This document shows positions 28,625 to 37,959 of a DNA stretch of 64,000 bases, piece by piece. Source of the stretch: Hyphomonadaceae bacterium. Its GTDB lineage: Bacteria; Pseudomonadota; Alphaproteobacteria; Caulobacterales; Hyphomonadaceae. Made by a program: the position numbers and the translations under genes. The notes beneath the pieces are model-generated. The model ran no database searches. It saw only the letters and a list, made by a program, of their open reading frames with translations, and was not told the origin of the DNA. Each line of letters starts with the position of its first letter. Position 1 is the first letter of the stretch. The DNA lies in NCBI GenBank assembly GCA_022844345.1, contig JALHLU010000004.1, forward strand, positions 1-64,000, written 5' to 3'.

Positions 28625-29023
28625 GATCGTCTCTCCAGACCATTGCGGCGACCACATCACCGCCCGCTCTGCATGTCGAGGAGACAGGGCGCGAAGGCCC
28701 TCCATCAATTTTCATTGCCAGATTCTTAACCCCGCCGCGGGCGCCGTGAACGCGCACGCAAATCGCATATGCGGCAGCGCTTTCGCGCGATTGACGCCTT
28801 CAGCACGTGGACTGGAAAACGCGATTTCCGGCCTCGTTCCGGCTACCTCGTTAACGCGGAAAAGTCCTTGGGAGTGCTGATGAATCGGCAAAAACTGCCG
28901 GAAACCGGATGGAAACCATTGAGTGGGAAAAGTGGCCTCGTGGAGGTCGGCTAGCTGACCGCCGCGTGTAGATGCGCGTCGACCGAATGTCGACTTGAAG
29001 ACTACGACCAGGATGGTCCGGCC
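28625..29023. other. Intergenic region between divergent amidase and octad-repeat genes
   Basis: About 400 bases without a convincing gene. It must hold both divergent promoters. Visible are a small hairpin CGGCA/TGCCG (28887-28901), a direct repeat GGAAACC just after it, and an aggatgg ribosome-binding site ahead of 29024. I cannot name a -35/-10 pair with confidence. A 61-codon frame at 28769-28954 is judged spurious. Confidence 0.4.
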
Positions 29024-32000
29024 ATGTCGATTTCCTCGCTGTCAGTTGCGCAGATTCGCAATCTGTCCACGACGGCCATCCAGTCGCTGTCGAGCACGTC
29101 GATCCAGTCGCTGACGACCACGCAGGTCGCGGCCTTCACCACGACGGGCATAGACGCCATCACGGCCGGACAGTTCGAGGCCTTCTCCACCACACAGGTG
29201 AGGGCGCTCCAGACCACCCAGATCCCTTCCATCAACTCCAGCGTCGTGCTGACCTCGAACCAGCTGCTCGCGTTGACGGCGCAGCAGCTCGGCGTGCTTG
29301 CCACCGGGCAGGCCACGACCATGGAAACGACCGCGATCGCCGGCTTCAGCACCTCGCAGATCGCCGGCCTTTCATCCGCCAATCTTTCGGCGCTTGACGC
29401 CACACAGGCAGCCGCGCTCACCACCACGCAGGTTGCCTCGTTCTCGACCTCGCAGGTCCTGGGTCTCAACGCGACGGACATTTCCGAACTGTCCTCCACG
29501 CAGGTTTCGGCCTTCACGCGCACGCAGATGGTGCGTCTCGGCACCGAAGCGGTCGCAGCGCTTGATGCAACCCAGATCGGCGCGATTTCGACGTCGGTGA
29601 TCCAGGCCCTCAACAGCACGCAGATCGGCGCGCTCGAAGCGGCCGACATCGCCGAGTTCTCGACGACCCAACTGGCCGCCTTGTCGACAGCCCAGGTCCG
29701 CGCCCTCAATACCACGCATGTCGGCGGCCTGACGACAGAGCAGGTCTCCTCAATGACGACCACGCAGCTGCTTGCGATGTCGTCGACCAGTCTTTCGGCG
29801 CTCGACGCCAACCAGGCTGCAGCCCTCTCGACAACACAGCTTCGTTCGCTTTCGACCTCGCAGATCGCGGGTCTCGACGCCACGGACGTCGCCGAATTCA
29901 CCACCACGCAGATCGGCGCTCTGACCAACACGCAGGCGCAATCGCTGAGCTCGACGCAGCTTGGCGGCCTCGCCGATACACAGGTGCAGGCCTTCACGAC
30001 GACCCAGGTCGCCTCGCTCTCGACCACGCAGGTCCGCAACTTCACCTCCGAGATTTTCGCGGCGCTTGACGCGACCCAGATCGGCGCCTTGACCGCGACA
30101 CAGGTCGGCTCGATCTCCACCACCAACCTCAACGCGATCGACGCGACCAAGCTCAACTCGCTGAACACCACGCAGGTCCGCGGCCTGACCAACACGCAGA
30201 TCGCCGCGCTCGAAACGACGGCTATCTCCGGCATCGACGCGACGCGCTTTGGCTCGTTCACGGCCACGCAGGTCCGCGCCCTCACGACGACCCAGATCGG
30301 CGCGATGGAAGGCTCCGACGTCGCCAAGCTCGGCGCGGTGCAGATCGCAGCCCTGACCACCGCCCAGGTCGGCGCGCTGTCCTCGACCGGAATCAGCGAC
30401 CTTGCCGCGACGCAGATCCAGGCCTTCACCACGGGGCAGGTGCAGTCGATCTCGACCACAAACCTCAACGCCCTCAACGAAACCCAGCTTTCGGCGCTGA
30501 CCACGACGCAGGTCCTGCGCCTGTCGACCACGCAGGTTGGCGCGCTGAGCGAGACGAACATCGCCGCGATGGCGACCAGCCAGGCGGCGGCGCTTGCCAC
30601 GACCCAGCTCTCGCAGCTGTCGAGCGAGGCCCTGCGCGCCTTCTCGTCGACGCAGTTCGCGGCCCTGAGCGCCACGCAGGTCCGCGCGCTGACCACGACG
30701 CAGATCGAGAACCTCGAATCAAGCGACATCGCCGAGTTCACGACCACGCAGATCGCAGGCCTCGCCACGACTCAGGTGCGCGACCTCAGCGAGACCGCGA
30801 TCGCCGCCCTCGACACGACGCAGCTGGCCGCCCTGACGACCACGCAGATCAAGTCGCTGACGACCACAAATCTCGTTGCGCTGGCCGACACGCAGATCGC
30901 CGCGCTGACCACGACGCAGATCTCGAACCTCGCGACGACGCAGGTCGCGGCGCTGGAAACCACCAACGTCGCCGCCCTGACGTCGACCCAGGTCGGGGCC
31001 CTGACGCCCGCCCTGTTGACTGCGCTTGGCTCGACCAATTTCGCGGCGCTCGACGAAACACAGATCGGCGGCATCACAACGACACAGATGCGCGCCCTGT
31101 CGACGACCCAGGTCGCCAACATTGACGCCGACCAGATTGCGGCCTTCTCCACGACCCAGCTGACCCAGCTCAACGCGACGCAGATCCGCTCGCTGAGCAC
31201 GACCAACCTGTCCTCGCTCGACACGACCCAGATGGGCGCACTGACCGCCACGCAGATGGCCGCGCTGACGACGACGCAGATCGGCGGCCTGGTCTCCGGC
31301 GACATGGCCGAACTTACGACCACGCAACTCCAGGCGATGTTGACTGCGCAGGTTGGAGCCCTCGGCACAGAGGCCTTTGCCGCGCTCGACACCACACAGG
31401 TTCAGGCGCTGCGCACGACGCAGATCGCCGGCCTCACCACGACCCAGCTCAACGCGCTGGATTCGGCTGACATGACCGAATTCACGACCACCCAGGTCAG
31501 CGCGCTGAGCACGACGCAGGTCGCCGGTCTCAACGCCACCAACGCGCAGGCGATGACAACGACCCAGATCGCCAGCCTGACGACGACCCAGGTCAAGTCG
31601 CTCACCGCCACCAACATCGCAGCGTTTGATGCGACGCAGGTCGAGGCCCTGACAACCACGCAGATCAAGTCGCTGACCGCCACCCAGATCGGCGAACTTG
31701 CGGCGGAAGATGTCGCCGAGTTCAGCACCACGCAGATCGGCGCCCTCCAGAATACCCAGATCGTCGCGCTGACTTCGACGAACATGGCGAACCTCGCCGA
31801 GACCCAGATCGCTGCTTTCTCGGGTATCGGCGTCAAGACGCTCTCCGCCACGAACTTCGCCTCGCTGGCCGAAACCCAGCTGGCCGCGCTCACAACAACG
31901 CACATCGCTTCACTGACGACGTCGCAGCTGCAGGCGCTGAATGAGACCAAGTTCGCAGCCTTCACCGAAACGCAGATCGGCGCCCTGACCACGACACAGG

Positions 32001-34192
32001 TCGCGGTCCTGTCCGAGACCAACATCTCGGCTCTCGAGGCCACGCAGGTAGCGGCCCTCTCGACGGCCCAGCTGCAGCGCCTGACGACGACGCAGCTTAA
32101 TGGCCTCACCACGACCGACATGGGCGACTTCACGACCACGCAGGTCGCCGCGCTGTCGACCACGCAGGTTCGCGGTCTGTCGGACGCCAATATCGGCGCG
32201 CTTGCCGATACGCAGGTCGCTGCGCTGACGACGACACAGCTTGCTTCGGCCACGACGACCAACCTTGCTGCGCTGGATGCGACGCAGGTCGGCGTCCTCA
32301 CCACGACGCAGCTTGGCGCCGTCACAGGCACGCAGCTGGCCGGACTCTCGGCCGCTGACATGGCGGAATTCACGGCTGATCAGATCGGCGCGTTCACGAA
32401 CACGCAGGCCCGTTCGCTCACGGCAACGAATCTTGCCGATCTCGGCGACACACAGATCCAGGCCTTCTCGACGACGAGCCTGCGCGGCATCTCCGCCACG
32501 GCGTTCGGCTCTCTGTCGGAAACCCAGCTGGCGTCGCTGACGACGGATCAGGTCGCCTCGCTGGTCACGGCCCAACTGTCGGCGCTCAACTCCACGAAAT
32601 TCGGCGCCTTCACCGAAGCCCAGGTCGAAGCCCTCACGACGACGCAGGTTGCCGCGATCTCCAGCACCAACCTGACGGCGCTCGCTTCCACGCAGGTTGC
32701 CTCGCTCAACGAAACGCAGGTTGCCGCGCTCACGGCGACTCAGGTCGGCGCCCTGACGACTGACAATGTGGCGGCCCTCACCGAAACGCAGATCGGCGCG
32801 CTCACGACCACGCAGATCAAGGCGCTGTCCACCACGAACCTGTCGGCGCTCGAAGCCACGCAAGCCGCCGCTCTGACCACGACGCAGATCGCCAACCTCA
32901 CGACGACGCAGGCCGGCGCGCTTACGGGTACGGACATCACCGAGCTGACTGCCGAACAGATGGGCGCGTTCACGTCCACGCTGCTGGCGCGCCTCGGCAC
33001 GGAAGCGGTTGTTGCGCTGGACGCCAACCAGATCGCGGAATTCAACACCACGCAGATCGCGTCGCTCACCACGACGCAGCTGGCGGCGCTGGAAGCCGGC
33101 GACATCGCCGAGTTCAACGAAACGCAGATCGCCACCCTGACGGCAACGCAGGTCCGCGCGCTGACCACCACCGCCGTTGCGGCCCTCGCCGAGACGCAGA
33201 TGGCCGCGCTGACGACCGCGCAGGTCCAGGCCCTGTCCACAACTTCGCTGTCTGATCTCGAGGCCTCGCAGGTCGCGGCCATGACGACCACACAGGTCCG
33301 CGCCATCACGTCGGCGCAGATCGCGGCGCTGTCGACCACCGACGTCCAGGAGTTCACGACCGATCAGGTCGCAGCCTTCACGACGACACAGCTCAACGCC
33401 TTCTCCTCGACCAAGTTCGCGGCGATGACGGATGCGCAGATCGCGGCGATGACGCTCGGCCAGGTCCAGGCGATCTCGGCAACGAACCTCTCGGCGCTCG
33501 GCCTCACGCAGATCACCGCGTTGTCGACCGATCAGGTCGGTGCGCTCACGACGACGCAGCTCGCCGGCCTGTCGGTCACCAACCTGTCGGCCCTTGAAGC
33601 CTCGCAGATGGAAGCGCTTTCGACCACGCAGGTCCGCGCCTTCACCGCGACGCAGATCGCCGGACTGGAAGCGACCGACATCGCTGAGCTCAACAACACG
33701 CAGATCGAGGCGCTGACGACGACCCAGGTTGGCGCCTTGACCTCGACGAACATCGCTTCGCTCAGCGACTCGCAGGTCGCCGCGATGGTGGACACGCAAC
33801 TCGCGCGTCTGGCGACGTCGGTGGTCCACGCGCTCGACGCGACCCAGGTGGGCAGCCTGTCCACGACACAGGTCCAGGCCTTCACGACGACGCAGATTGG
33901 AGCCCTCGACGAAACCGATCTCGACGAGTTCACAGTGGGCCAGCTCGGCGCGCTCACGACGACCCAGGTCCGCGCGCTGACCACAACCGTCATCGGCGCC
34001 ATCTCTTCGCAGGCTCTCGGTGCGTTCGAAACGACCCAGATTGCTCAGCTGACCACGACGCAGATCGACAACCTCTCGACCACCAATCTCTCGGCGCTTT
34101 CGACGACGCAGCTGGGCGGCTTCACGGGCGGGCAGGTGGCGACGTTCAGTGACGAGCAGCTCGAGGCCTATCTGGTCGGAATGTCGGCCTAG
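29024..34192 (+). CDS. Giant octapeptide-repeat protein, 1722 residues, unknown function
   Basis: After MSISS the whole chain is tandem octads: eight units (residues 6-69), a six-residue break INSSVV (70-75), then about 205 units in unbroken register to residue 1715 and a short tail YLVGMSA. Consensus is L/F-S/T-T-T-Q/N-I/V/L-x-A/S. I see no Cys or Trp, only two Pro, and one Tyr near the C-terminus. Thr makes up roughly a quarter. No signal peptide or membrane segment is visible. Each S/T-x-x-Q could cap a short helix, or the array could form a beta-solenoid; sequence alone does not decide. Similar proteins are sometimes labelled haem utilisation or adhesin, without support here. The next gene encodes a GT41 glycosyltransferase. 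Confidence 0.85.
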   Translation: MSISSLSVAQIRNLSTTAIQSLSSTSIQSLTTTQVAAFTTTGIDAITAGQFEAFSTTQVRALQTTQIPSINSSVVLTSNQLLALTAQQLGVLATGQATTMETTAIAGFSTSQIAGLSSANLSALDATQAAALTTTQVASFSTSQVLGLNATDISELSSTQVSAFTRTQMVRLGTEAVAALDATQIGAISTSVIQALNSTQIGALEAADIAEFSTTQLAALSTAQVRALNTTHVGGLTTEQVSSMTTTQLLAMSSTSLSALDANQAAALSTTQLRSLSTSQIAGLDATDVAEFTTTQIGALTNTQAQSLSSTQLGGLADTQVQAFTTTQVASLSTTQVRNFTSEIFAALDATQIGALTATQVGSISTTNLNAIDATKLNSLNTTQVRGLTNTQIAALETTAISGIDATRFGSFTATQVRALTTTQIGAMEGSDVAKLGAVQIAALTTAQVGALSSTGISDLAATQIQAFTTGQVQSISTTNLNALNETQLSALTTTQVLRLSTTQVGALSETNIAAMATSQAAALATTQLSQLSSEALRAFSSTQFAALSATQVRALTTTQIENLESSDIAEFTTTQIAGLATTQVRDLSETAIAALDTTQLAALTTTQIKSLTTTNLVALADTQIAALTTTQISNLATTQVAALETTNVAALTSTQVGALTPALLTALGSTNFAALDETQIGGITTTQMRALSTTQVANIDADQIAAFSTTQLTQLNATQIRSLSTTNLSSLDTTQMGALTATQMAALTTTQIGGLVSGDMAELTTTQLQAMLTAQVGALGTEAFAALDTTQVQALRTTQIAGLTTTQLNALDSADMTEFTTTQVSALSTTQVAGLNATNAQAMTTTQIASLTTTQVKSLTATNIAAFDATQVEALTTTQIKSLTATQIGELAAEDVAEFSTTQIGALQNTQIVALTSTNMANLAETQIAAFSGIGVKTLSATNFASLAETQLAALTTTHIASLTTSQLQALNETKFAAFTETQIGALTTTQVAVLSETNISALEATQVAALSTAQLQRLTTTQLNGLTTTDMGDFTTTQVAALSTTQVRGLSDANIGALADTQVAALTTTQLASATTTNLAALDATQVGVLTTTQLGAVTGTQLAGLSAADMAEFTADQIGAFTNTQARSLTATNLADLGDTQIQAFSTTSLRGISATAFGSLSETQLASLTTDQVASLVTAQLSALNSTKFGAFTEAQVEALTTTQVAAISSTNLTALASTQVASLNETQVAALTATQVGALTTDNVAALTETQIGALTTTQIKALSTTNLSALEATQAAALTTTQIANLTTTQAGALTGTDITELTAEQMGAFTSTLLARLGTEAVVALDANQIAEFNTTQIASLTTTQLAALEAGDIAEFNETQIATLTATQVRALTTTAVAALAETQMAALTTAQVQALSTTSLSDLEASQVAAMTTTQVRAITSAQIAALSTTDVQEFTTDQVAAFTTTQLNAFSSTKFAAMTDAQIAAMTLGQVQAISATNLSALGLTQITALSTDQVGALTTTQLAGLSVTNLSALEASQMEALSTTQVRAFTATQIAGLEATDIAELNNTQIEALTTTQVGALTSTNIASLSDSQVAAMVDTQLARLATSVVHALDATQVGSLSTTQVQAFTTTQIGALDETDLDEFTVGQLGALTTTQVRALTTTVIGAISSQALGAFETTQIAQLTTTQIDNLSTTNLSALSTTQLGGFTGGQVATFSDEQLEAYLVGMSA
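29039..34168 (+). repeat. 213 tandem 24-bp units encoding octapeptides, with higher-order repeat
   Basis: Units are diverged at DNA level but keep the 24-base phase. A variant octad with Asp at position 5 followed by xE(F/L) recurs with its Asp codon at 29477, 29645, 29885, 30317, 30725, 31301, 31469, 31709, 32117, 32357, 32933, 33101, 33341, 33677 and 33917; every interval is an exact multiple of 24. A second variant (L-G-T-E-A-V/F or a relative) lies 108 bases before an Asp marker at five places (29537, 30617, 31361, 32993, 33809). The block from 31301 recurs at 32933, exactly 1632 bases (68 units) later. Confidence 0.9.
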
Positions 34193-34203
34193 GGGCGGAG
34201 TTC

Positions 34204-34226
34204 GGCGCGCCCGGGCAGGGCGCGCC
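34204..34226 (+). terminator. Probable terminator after the octad-repeat gene
   Basis: Two copies of GGCGCGCC (34204-34211 and 34219-34226) pair around a 7-base loop, followed by ataaggatttt. The T-run is short, so termination may be partial and allow readthrough into the glycosyltransferase gene. Confidence 0.5.
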
Positions 34227-34373
34227 ATAAGGATTTTGGCCGGTTCCGGGGGTGTCTTAACGGCGCCCTTGGGCCGGTTTACCTTTTATTGAGCAACGAA
34301 ATCCAATCCTGTCGCGCCCGCGTTCCACCCGGCACCCGCCGCGGCTCGGCGCGCGCTGATCAGGTGGACGTTG

Positions 34374-36425
34374 ATGTCACAGCCCGCTTTTCTCGCAGCG
34401 ATCCAGAAGATCACAGCTGGCGGCCTTGCACTGGAAGAACTGCTCGCCGCCGCAGGGGGGTTGGAGCCAGACCAGGCGCGCCAGCTCTATCAGGTCTGGA
34501 TATCCTTCAACAAAACCCATCCGCTGCTGTTCATCGCGCACTTCAACTGCTCCACGCTGCTGCAGCAGGTCGGCGATGAAGCGGGCGGCGAGGCCGAGCT
34601 TCGCGCCGCGCTGGAGCTGAAGGCGGATTTCGCGCCCGCAGCCATCAACCTGGGCTCCAGCCTCGAGCGGCAGGGCAAGGCAGGCGAAGCCGTCGCCCAA
34701 TGGCGCGGCGCGCTCGACCTGATGTCAGCGGTCTCCGCCGACAGCATCAACTACAAGATCACGCTTCTGAAGCAGATCAGCCGCGTGCTGTCCGACAGCC
34801 ACCAGCTCGCCGCAGCCGAAGTGGCGCTGACGCAGTGCCTCGAGCTTGCGCCGGATGCGCGCGACGTGGCCGAGCAGTATGTCGCGGCGCGTCTGTCGCA
34901 GTGCAAGTGGCCGATGACACCCGAGGGCGGAAAGTTCTCGCGCCGCAATCTGGTCTCGCGCCTTCATCCGCTGTCGGTGTGCGCCTATACCGATGATCCG
35001 CTGCTGCAGCTGGCCGCCTCGGACAAATACGTGCGCACCATGGTTCCGATCGAGGATCGCACCACGCGGTTCGATCGCCGCGCAGCGCCCATCGAGACCA
35101 ACCGCCGGCTGCGCATCGGCTATGTCTCATCCGATCTGCGCCACCATGCGGTTGGCTATCTGATGGTCAACTTCTTCGAGGAGCACGACCGCAACGATTT
35201 CGAGGTCTTTGCCTATTACACGGGCATCAAGTCCGAGGATCCGATTCAGGCGCGCATCAAGGCGTCCTGCGATCACTGGCGCGACATTCGCAACATCACG
35301 GACGATGAGGCGGCCGCGAAGATCGCGGAAGACGGCATCGACATCCTCATCGATGTGAACGGTCACACGCGGGATGCCCGCATCGGCGTATTCGCGCGGC
35401 GGCCTGCGCCGATCCAGGTCAACTGGCTCGGCTATCCCGGCACGATGGGTTCGTCCTTCCACCACTACATCGTGGCCGACGATTTCACGATTCCGGACTA
35501 CGCGGAGAACTGGTATTCGGAGAAGGTGGTGCGCCTGCCGTGCTACCAGCCGAATGATCGCAAGCGCATCGTCGATGAGACCGTGCCGGCACGCGCCGAC
35601 TTCGGCCTGCCGGACAACGCATTCGTATTCTGCTGCTTCAACGCCAGCCACAAATTCACGCGCTTCACCTTCGAACGCTGGATGGAAATCCTGCGCGGTA
35701 CAGAGAACAGCGTGCTCTGGCTGCTGGACTATTCGCCGGAAACGAACCAGCGCCTGCGCGAACAGGCCGAGGCGCGCGGCGTTGCTGGCGACCGTCTCGT
35801 CTTTGCGCCCAAACTGCCCAACCCGCGCCACCTCGCGCGTTATCCGTTGGCTGATCTGTTCCTCGACACGGTGCCCTATGGCGCCCACACGACGGCGTCG
35901 GATGCGCTGTGGATGGGCGTGCCGGTGCTCACCTGGTCTGGCCGGTGTTTCGCCAGCCGCGTCTGCGGCAGCCTGCTCACATCCGCCGGCCTGCCGGACC
36001 TCGTCTGCGAAACGCCGGAGGACTTTGTCTCGCGCGCCATCCATCTAAGCGGGGCGGCAGGCAAGGGCGAGCTGCAGGAGATCAAGGCGCGCCTCGCCGC
36101 CAATCGCGACGCCTGCACGCTGTTCGACGTGGCGAAACTCTCGCGCAGCATGGAAGAGCTCTATCGCCAGATGCGCAGCGACTACATCGCCGGCAATCTC
36201 CCGCGTCCGAACCTCGCCAATCTCGACAGCTATTTCGACATTGGCGTGGCGCAGGACCACGAGGCCCGCGAGATGGCCGCGCTGACCGACTATGAGGGCT
36301 TCTACCGCGCGCAGCTGGCGCGCCGGCACTATCACCACCCGATGCCGGCCGACGGCCGCCTGTGGACAGGCGAGGAAGAGGCCGACGCGAAGCCGGTCAA
36401 GCGGACGCGCCCGAAGGCGGCTTGA
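34374..36425 (+). CDS. GT41 family glycosyltransferase (OGT/SPINDLY-type) with N-terminal TPRs
   Basis: Predicted to move a sugar from a nucleotide sugar to Ser/Thr (or other) side chains of proteins in the cytoplasm. 683 residues. TPR-like helices fill about residues 40-200 (FAPAAINLGSSLERQGKAGE). The catalytic region has RIGYVSSDLRHH (from residue 247), PIQVNWLGYPGTMGSS, CCFNASHKF with Lys427 at the place of the UDP-binding Lys of human OGT, and LDTVPYGAHTTASDALWMG (from 497). A basic tail ends it. ATG 34374 follows aggtgg. It lies 181 bases after the octad-repeat gene on the same strand, so that protein is the natural substrate candidate. Confidence 0.88.
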   Translation: MSQPAFLAAIQKITAGGLALEELLAAAGGLEPDQARQLYQVWISFNKTHPLLFIAHFNCSTLLQQVGDEAGGEAELRAALELKADFAPAAINLGSSLERQGKAGEAVAQWRGALDLMSAVSADSINYKITLLKQISRVLSDSHQLAAAEVALTQCLELAPDARDVAEQYVAARLSQCKWPMTPEGGKFSRRNLVSRLHPLSVCAYTDDPLLQLAASDKYVRTMVPIEDRTTRFDRRAAPIETNRRLRIGYVSSDLRHHAVGYLMVNFFEEHDRNDFEVFAYYTGIKSEDPIQARIKASCDHWRDIRNITDDEAAAKIAEDGIDILIDVNGHTRDARIGVFARRPAPIQVNWLGYPGTMGSSFHHYIVADDFTIPDYAENWYSEKVVRLPCYQPNDRKRIVDETVPARADFGLPDNAFVFCCFNASHKFTRFTFERWMEILRGTENSVLWLLDYSPETNQRLREQAEARGVAGDRLVFAPKLPNPRHLARYPLADLFLDTVPYGAHTTASDALWMGVPVLTWSGRCFASRVCGSLLTSAGLPDLVCETPEDFVSRAIHLSGAAGKGELQEIKARLAANRDACTLFDVAKLSRSMEELYRQMRSDYIAGNLPRPNLANLDSYFDIGVAQDHEAREMAALTDYEGFYRAQLARRHYHHPMPADGRLWTGEEEADAKPVKRTRPKAA

Positions 36426-36503
36426 TCGGGAACGACCGCGCCGGCGGTGGCCGCCGGGGGCGGACAGGTGGGGGTCTGCTTCAACGTTTACCGCCTTTGC
36501 TCA

Positions 36504-36950
36504 TCACCGCAGATCAATCTCGCTGCGCTTCAGACCTTTCTCCTCCAGCGCCCGCGCGATCCTGTCGCGGTGGCAGTGGGATGCCTCGCCGCAGAAGCAG
36601 AGCAGGGCCGTGGGCGCCGCGCGGCAGAGATCGGCTGCTTCCAGCAGGGCAAGCTGCGCTTCGGGCTGCTGGAACGACCGCTCGTAGATCGCCCAGAATT
36701 CGTCCATCCGCCCTGCGCGGTTGGCCTCACGCCCCGCCTTGGGCGTGCCCAGCGCGCGCAGGTGAATATACGTGATGCCCGCCTGATCCAGCGAAGCCGC
36801 CAGAAGCTTCTTGGAAAAGCCCGCGCGCCGCGAGTTGGCGACATCGCGCGTGTCGATCAGGCGCTTCACGCCTTCTTTCTGTAGCGCAGCGATCAGCCCG
36901 GCCTGCGTGACGAACTCATAGCCGACTGCGAAGAAAGTCCTGCGCGGCAT
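36504..36950 (-). CDS. DUF488 family protein
   Basis: 148 residues. The family signatures are present: FFAVGYEFVTQAGLIAALQ, LIDTRDVANSRRAGFSK, and the C-terminal ALLCFCGEASHCHRDRIARAL with its Cys/His cluster. The biochemical role of DUF488 is unknown; the cluster suggests metal or nucleic-acid binding. It lies two bases after the preceding gene on the same strand, so the two are probably one operon. It converges with the glycosyltransferase gene. Confidence 0.88.
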   Translation of the reverse strand: MPRRTFFAVGYEFVTQAGLIAALQKEGVKRLIDTRDVANSRRAGFSKKLLAASLDQAGITYIHLRALGTPKAGREANRAGRMDEFWAIYERSFQQPEAQLALLEAADLCRAAPTALLCFCGEASHCHRDRIARALEEKGLKRSEIDLR

Positions 36951-36952
36951 GT

Positions 36953-37885
36953 CTAATCCGGCTTCTCTTCCTGTCGTCCGAGGCGCGCAGCGGTCAGGAT
37001 GTTGATGAGCGAGTGGTTGCCTTCATGGCAGGCGTATTCGAAGAATCCCATTTGAACCCGATTGAGGATGAACTCTGCGAGCCATGGCCGCTTGTAGAGG
37101 GAGGGATCCTCGATCGTGAACTGATAGAGCATCAGGTCGTTTGACTGCATGCGGAAGCGCTCGATGACGCGGCTGTCCGCAGTCACGGGCGCAGCGGTGC
37201 GCCAGATCAGGCCGCTGGGAGGTCCGGGGACTGCGAAAAGGCTCGTCTCGACAATCAGCGTGTCGCCCTCCCACCGCCCGCGCGAATGTCCGTCGGGCGA
37301 GCGCATCGCTTCGGGCGGCAGGCTGTCTGACATGCTGACGATGCGTGCGGGATTGAAGTCCTCTGCCGCGAAGATGAGTGCGGCGGGCGTCTGGACGATC
37401 TGAAGCGGGATTGCGAAAGCGGCGGCCGATAGCGGCGCCTGTGCAAGGCCGCCGAGGCAACGTTCAGGCGCCGGGCGGTCCTCATGGTGATCGTAGCGGG
37501 CTCTCGGCGCATCCATCACCGCGCTGGCAAGGGCGGTCAGCGGCAACTTGCCGTCCGCAGGCTCGACGATCCATGACGAACGAAGCTGGCCATCGATCTC
37601 CAGGAGAGCCGGGGGGACCGGATTGTGATCGAACTCCGGATCGTAGACTTCGCCCTCGGAAAACCACTCCACCATCTTGGCGATGGCGGCGTCTTTCTCT
37701 TCGCGGGGAATAATCAGGGTCGTGAAGCCATCCGGCCGCTCGAGCGGGGTCATGTAACCCGAGAACCAGACGCCCTGCAGGTCTGGCTTGCCGTCGGGCG
37801 TGCGCGGGACGGGCTCCTGCGGCGACGCCGGCAGCGCCATGAGGGCGGCGAGCGCGCAGACGGCAAGACGCATGACAGACCCCAT
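36953..37885 (-). CDS. Secreted protein of unknown function
   Basis: 310 residues from ATG 37885 (or 298 from ATG 37873), with a signal peptide ending about ASPQ. Conserved-looking segments are TPDGKPDLQGVW, DGHSRGRWEGDTLIVETS, IERFRM and the C-terminal YACHEGNHSLINIL. These belong to a group of exported proteins that is common in proteobacteria and has no assigned role. It is immediately upstream of the DUF488 gene. Confidence 0.72.
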   Translation of the reverse strand: MGSVMRLAVCALAALMALPASPQEPVPRTPDGKPDLQGVWFSGYMTPLERPDGFTTLIIPREEKDAAIAKMVEWFSEGEVYDPEFDHNPVPPALLEIDGQLRSSWIVEPADGKLPLTALASAVMDAPRARYDHHEDRPAPERCLGGLAQAPLSAAAFAIPLQIVQTPAALIFAAEDFNPARIVSMSDSLPPEAMRSPDGHSRGRWEGDTLIVETSLFAVPGPPSGLIWRTAAPVTADSRVIERFRMQSNDLMLYQFTIEDPSLYKRPWLAEFILNRVQMGFFEYACHEGNHSLINILTAARLGRQEEKPD

Positions 37886-37959
37886 CCTGACCTGCGAAAC
37901 GCTCGCACGGTTCAACCGGGATGGCCAGCCGGGTTGGCCAGTCCGTCTCTATCGGTAGG

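Noticed and set aside
28769-28954. 61-codon frame upstream of the octad-repeat gene
   Set aside because: No ribosome-binding site or recognisable pattern, and it lies in the expected divergent promoter region.
29024-34192. Haem-utilisation protein or adhesin label for the octad-repeat protein
   Set aside because: No haem motif, signal peptide, barrel, RTX or other adhesin domain is visible; the label would be unsupported.
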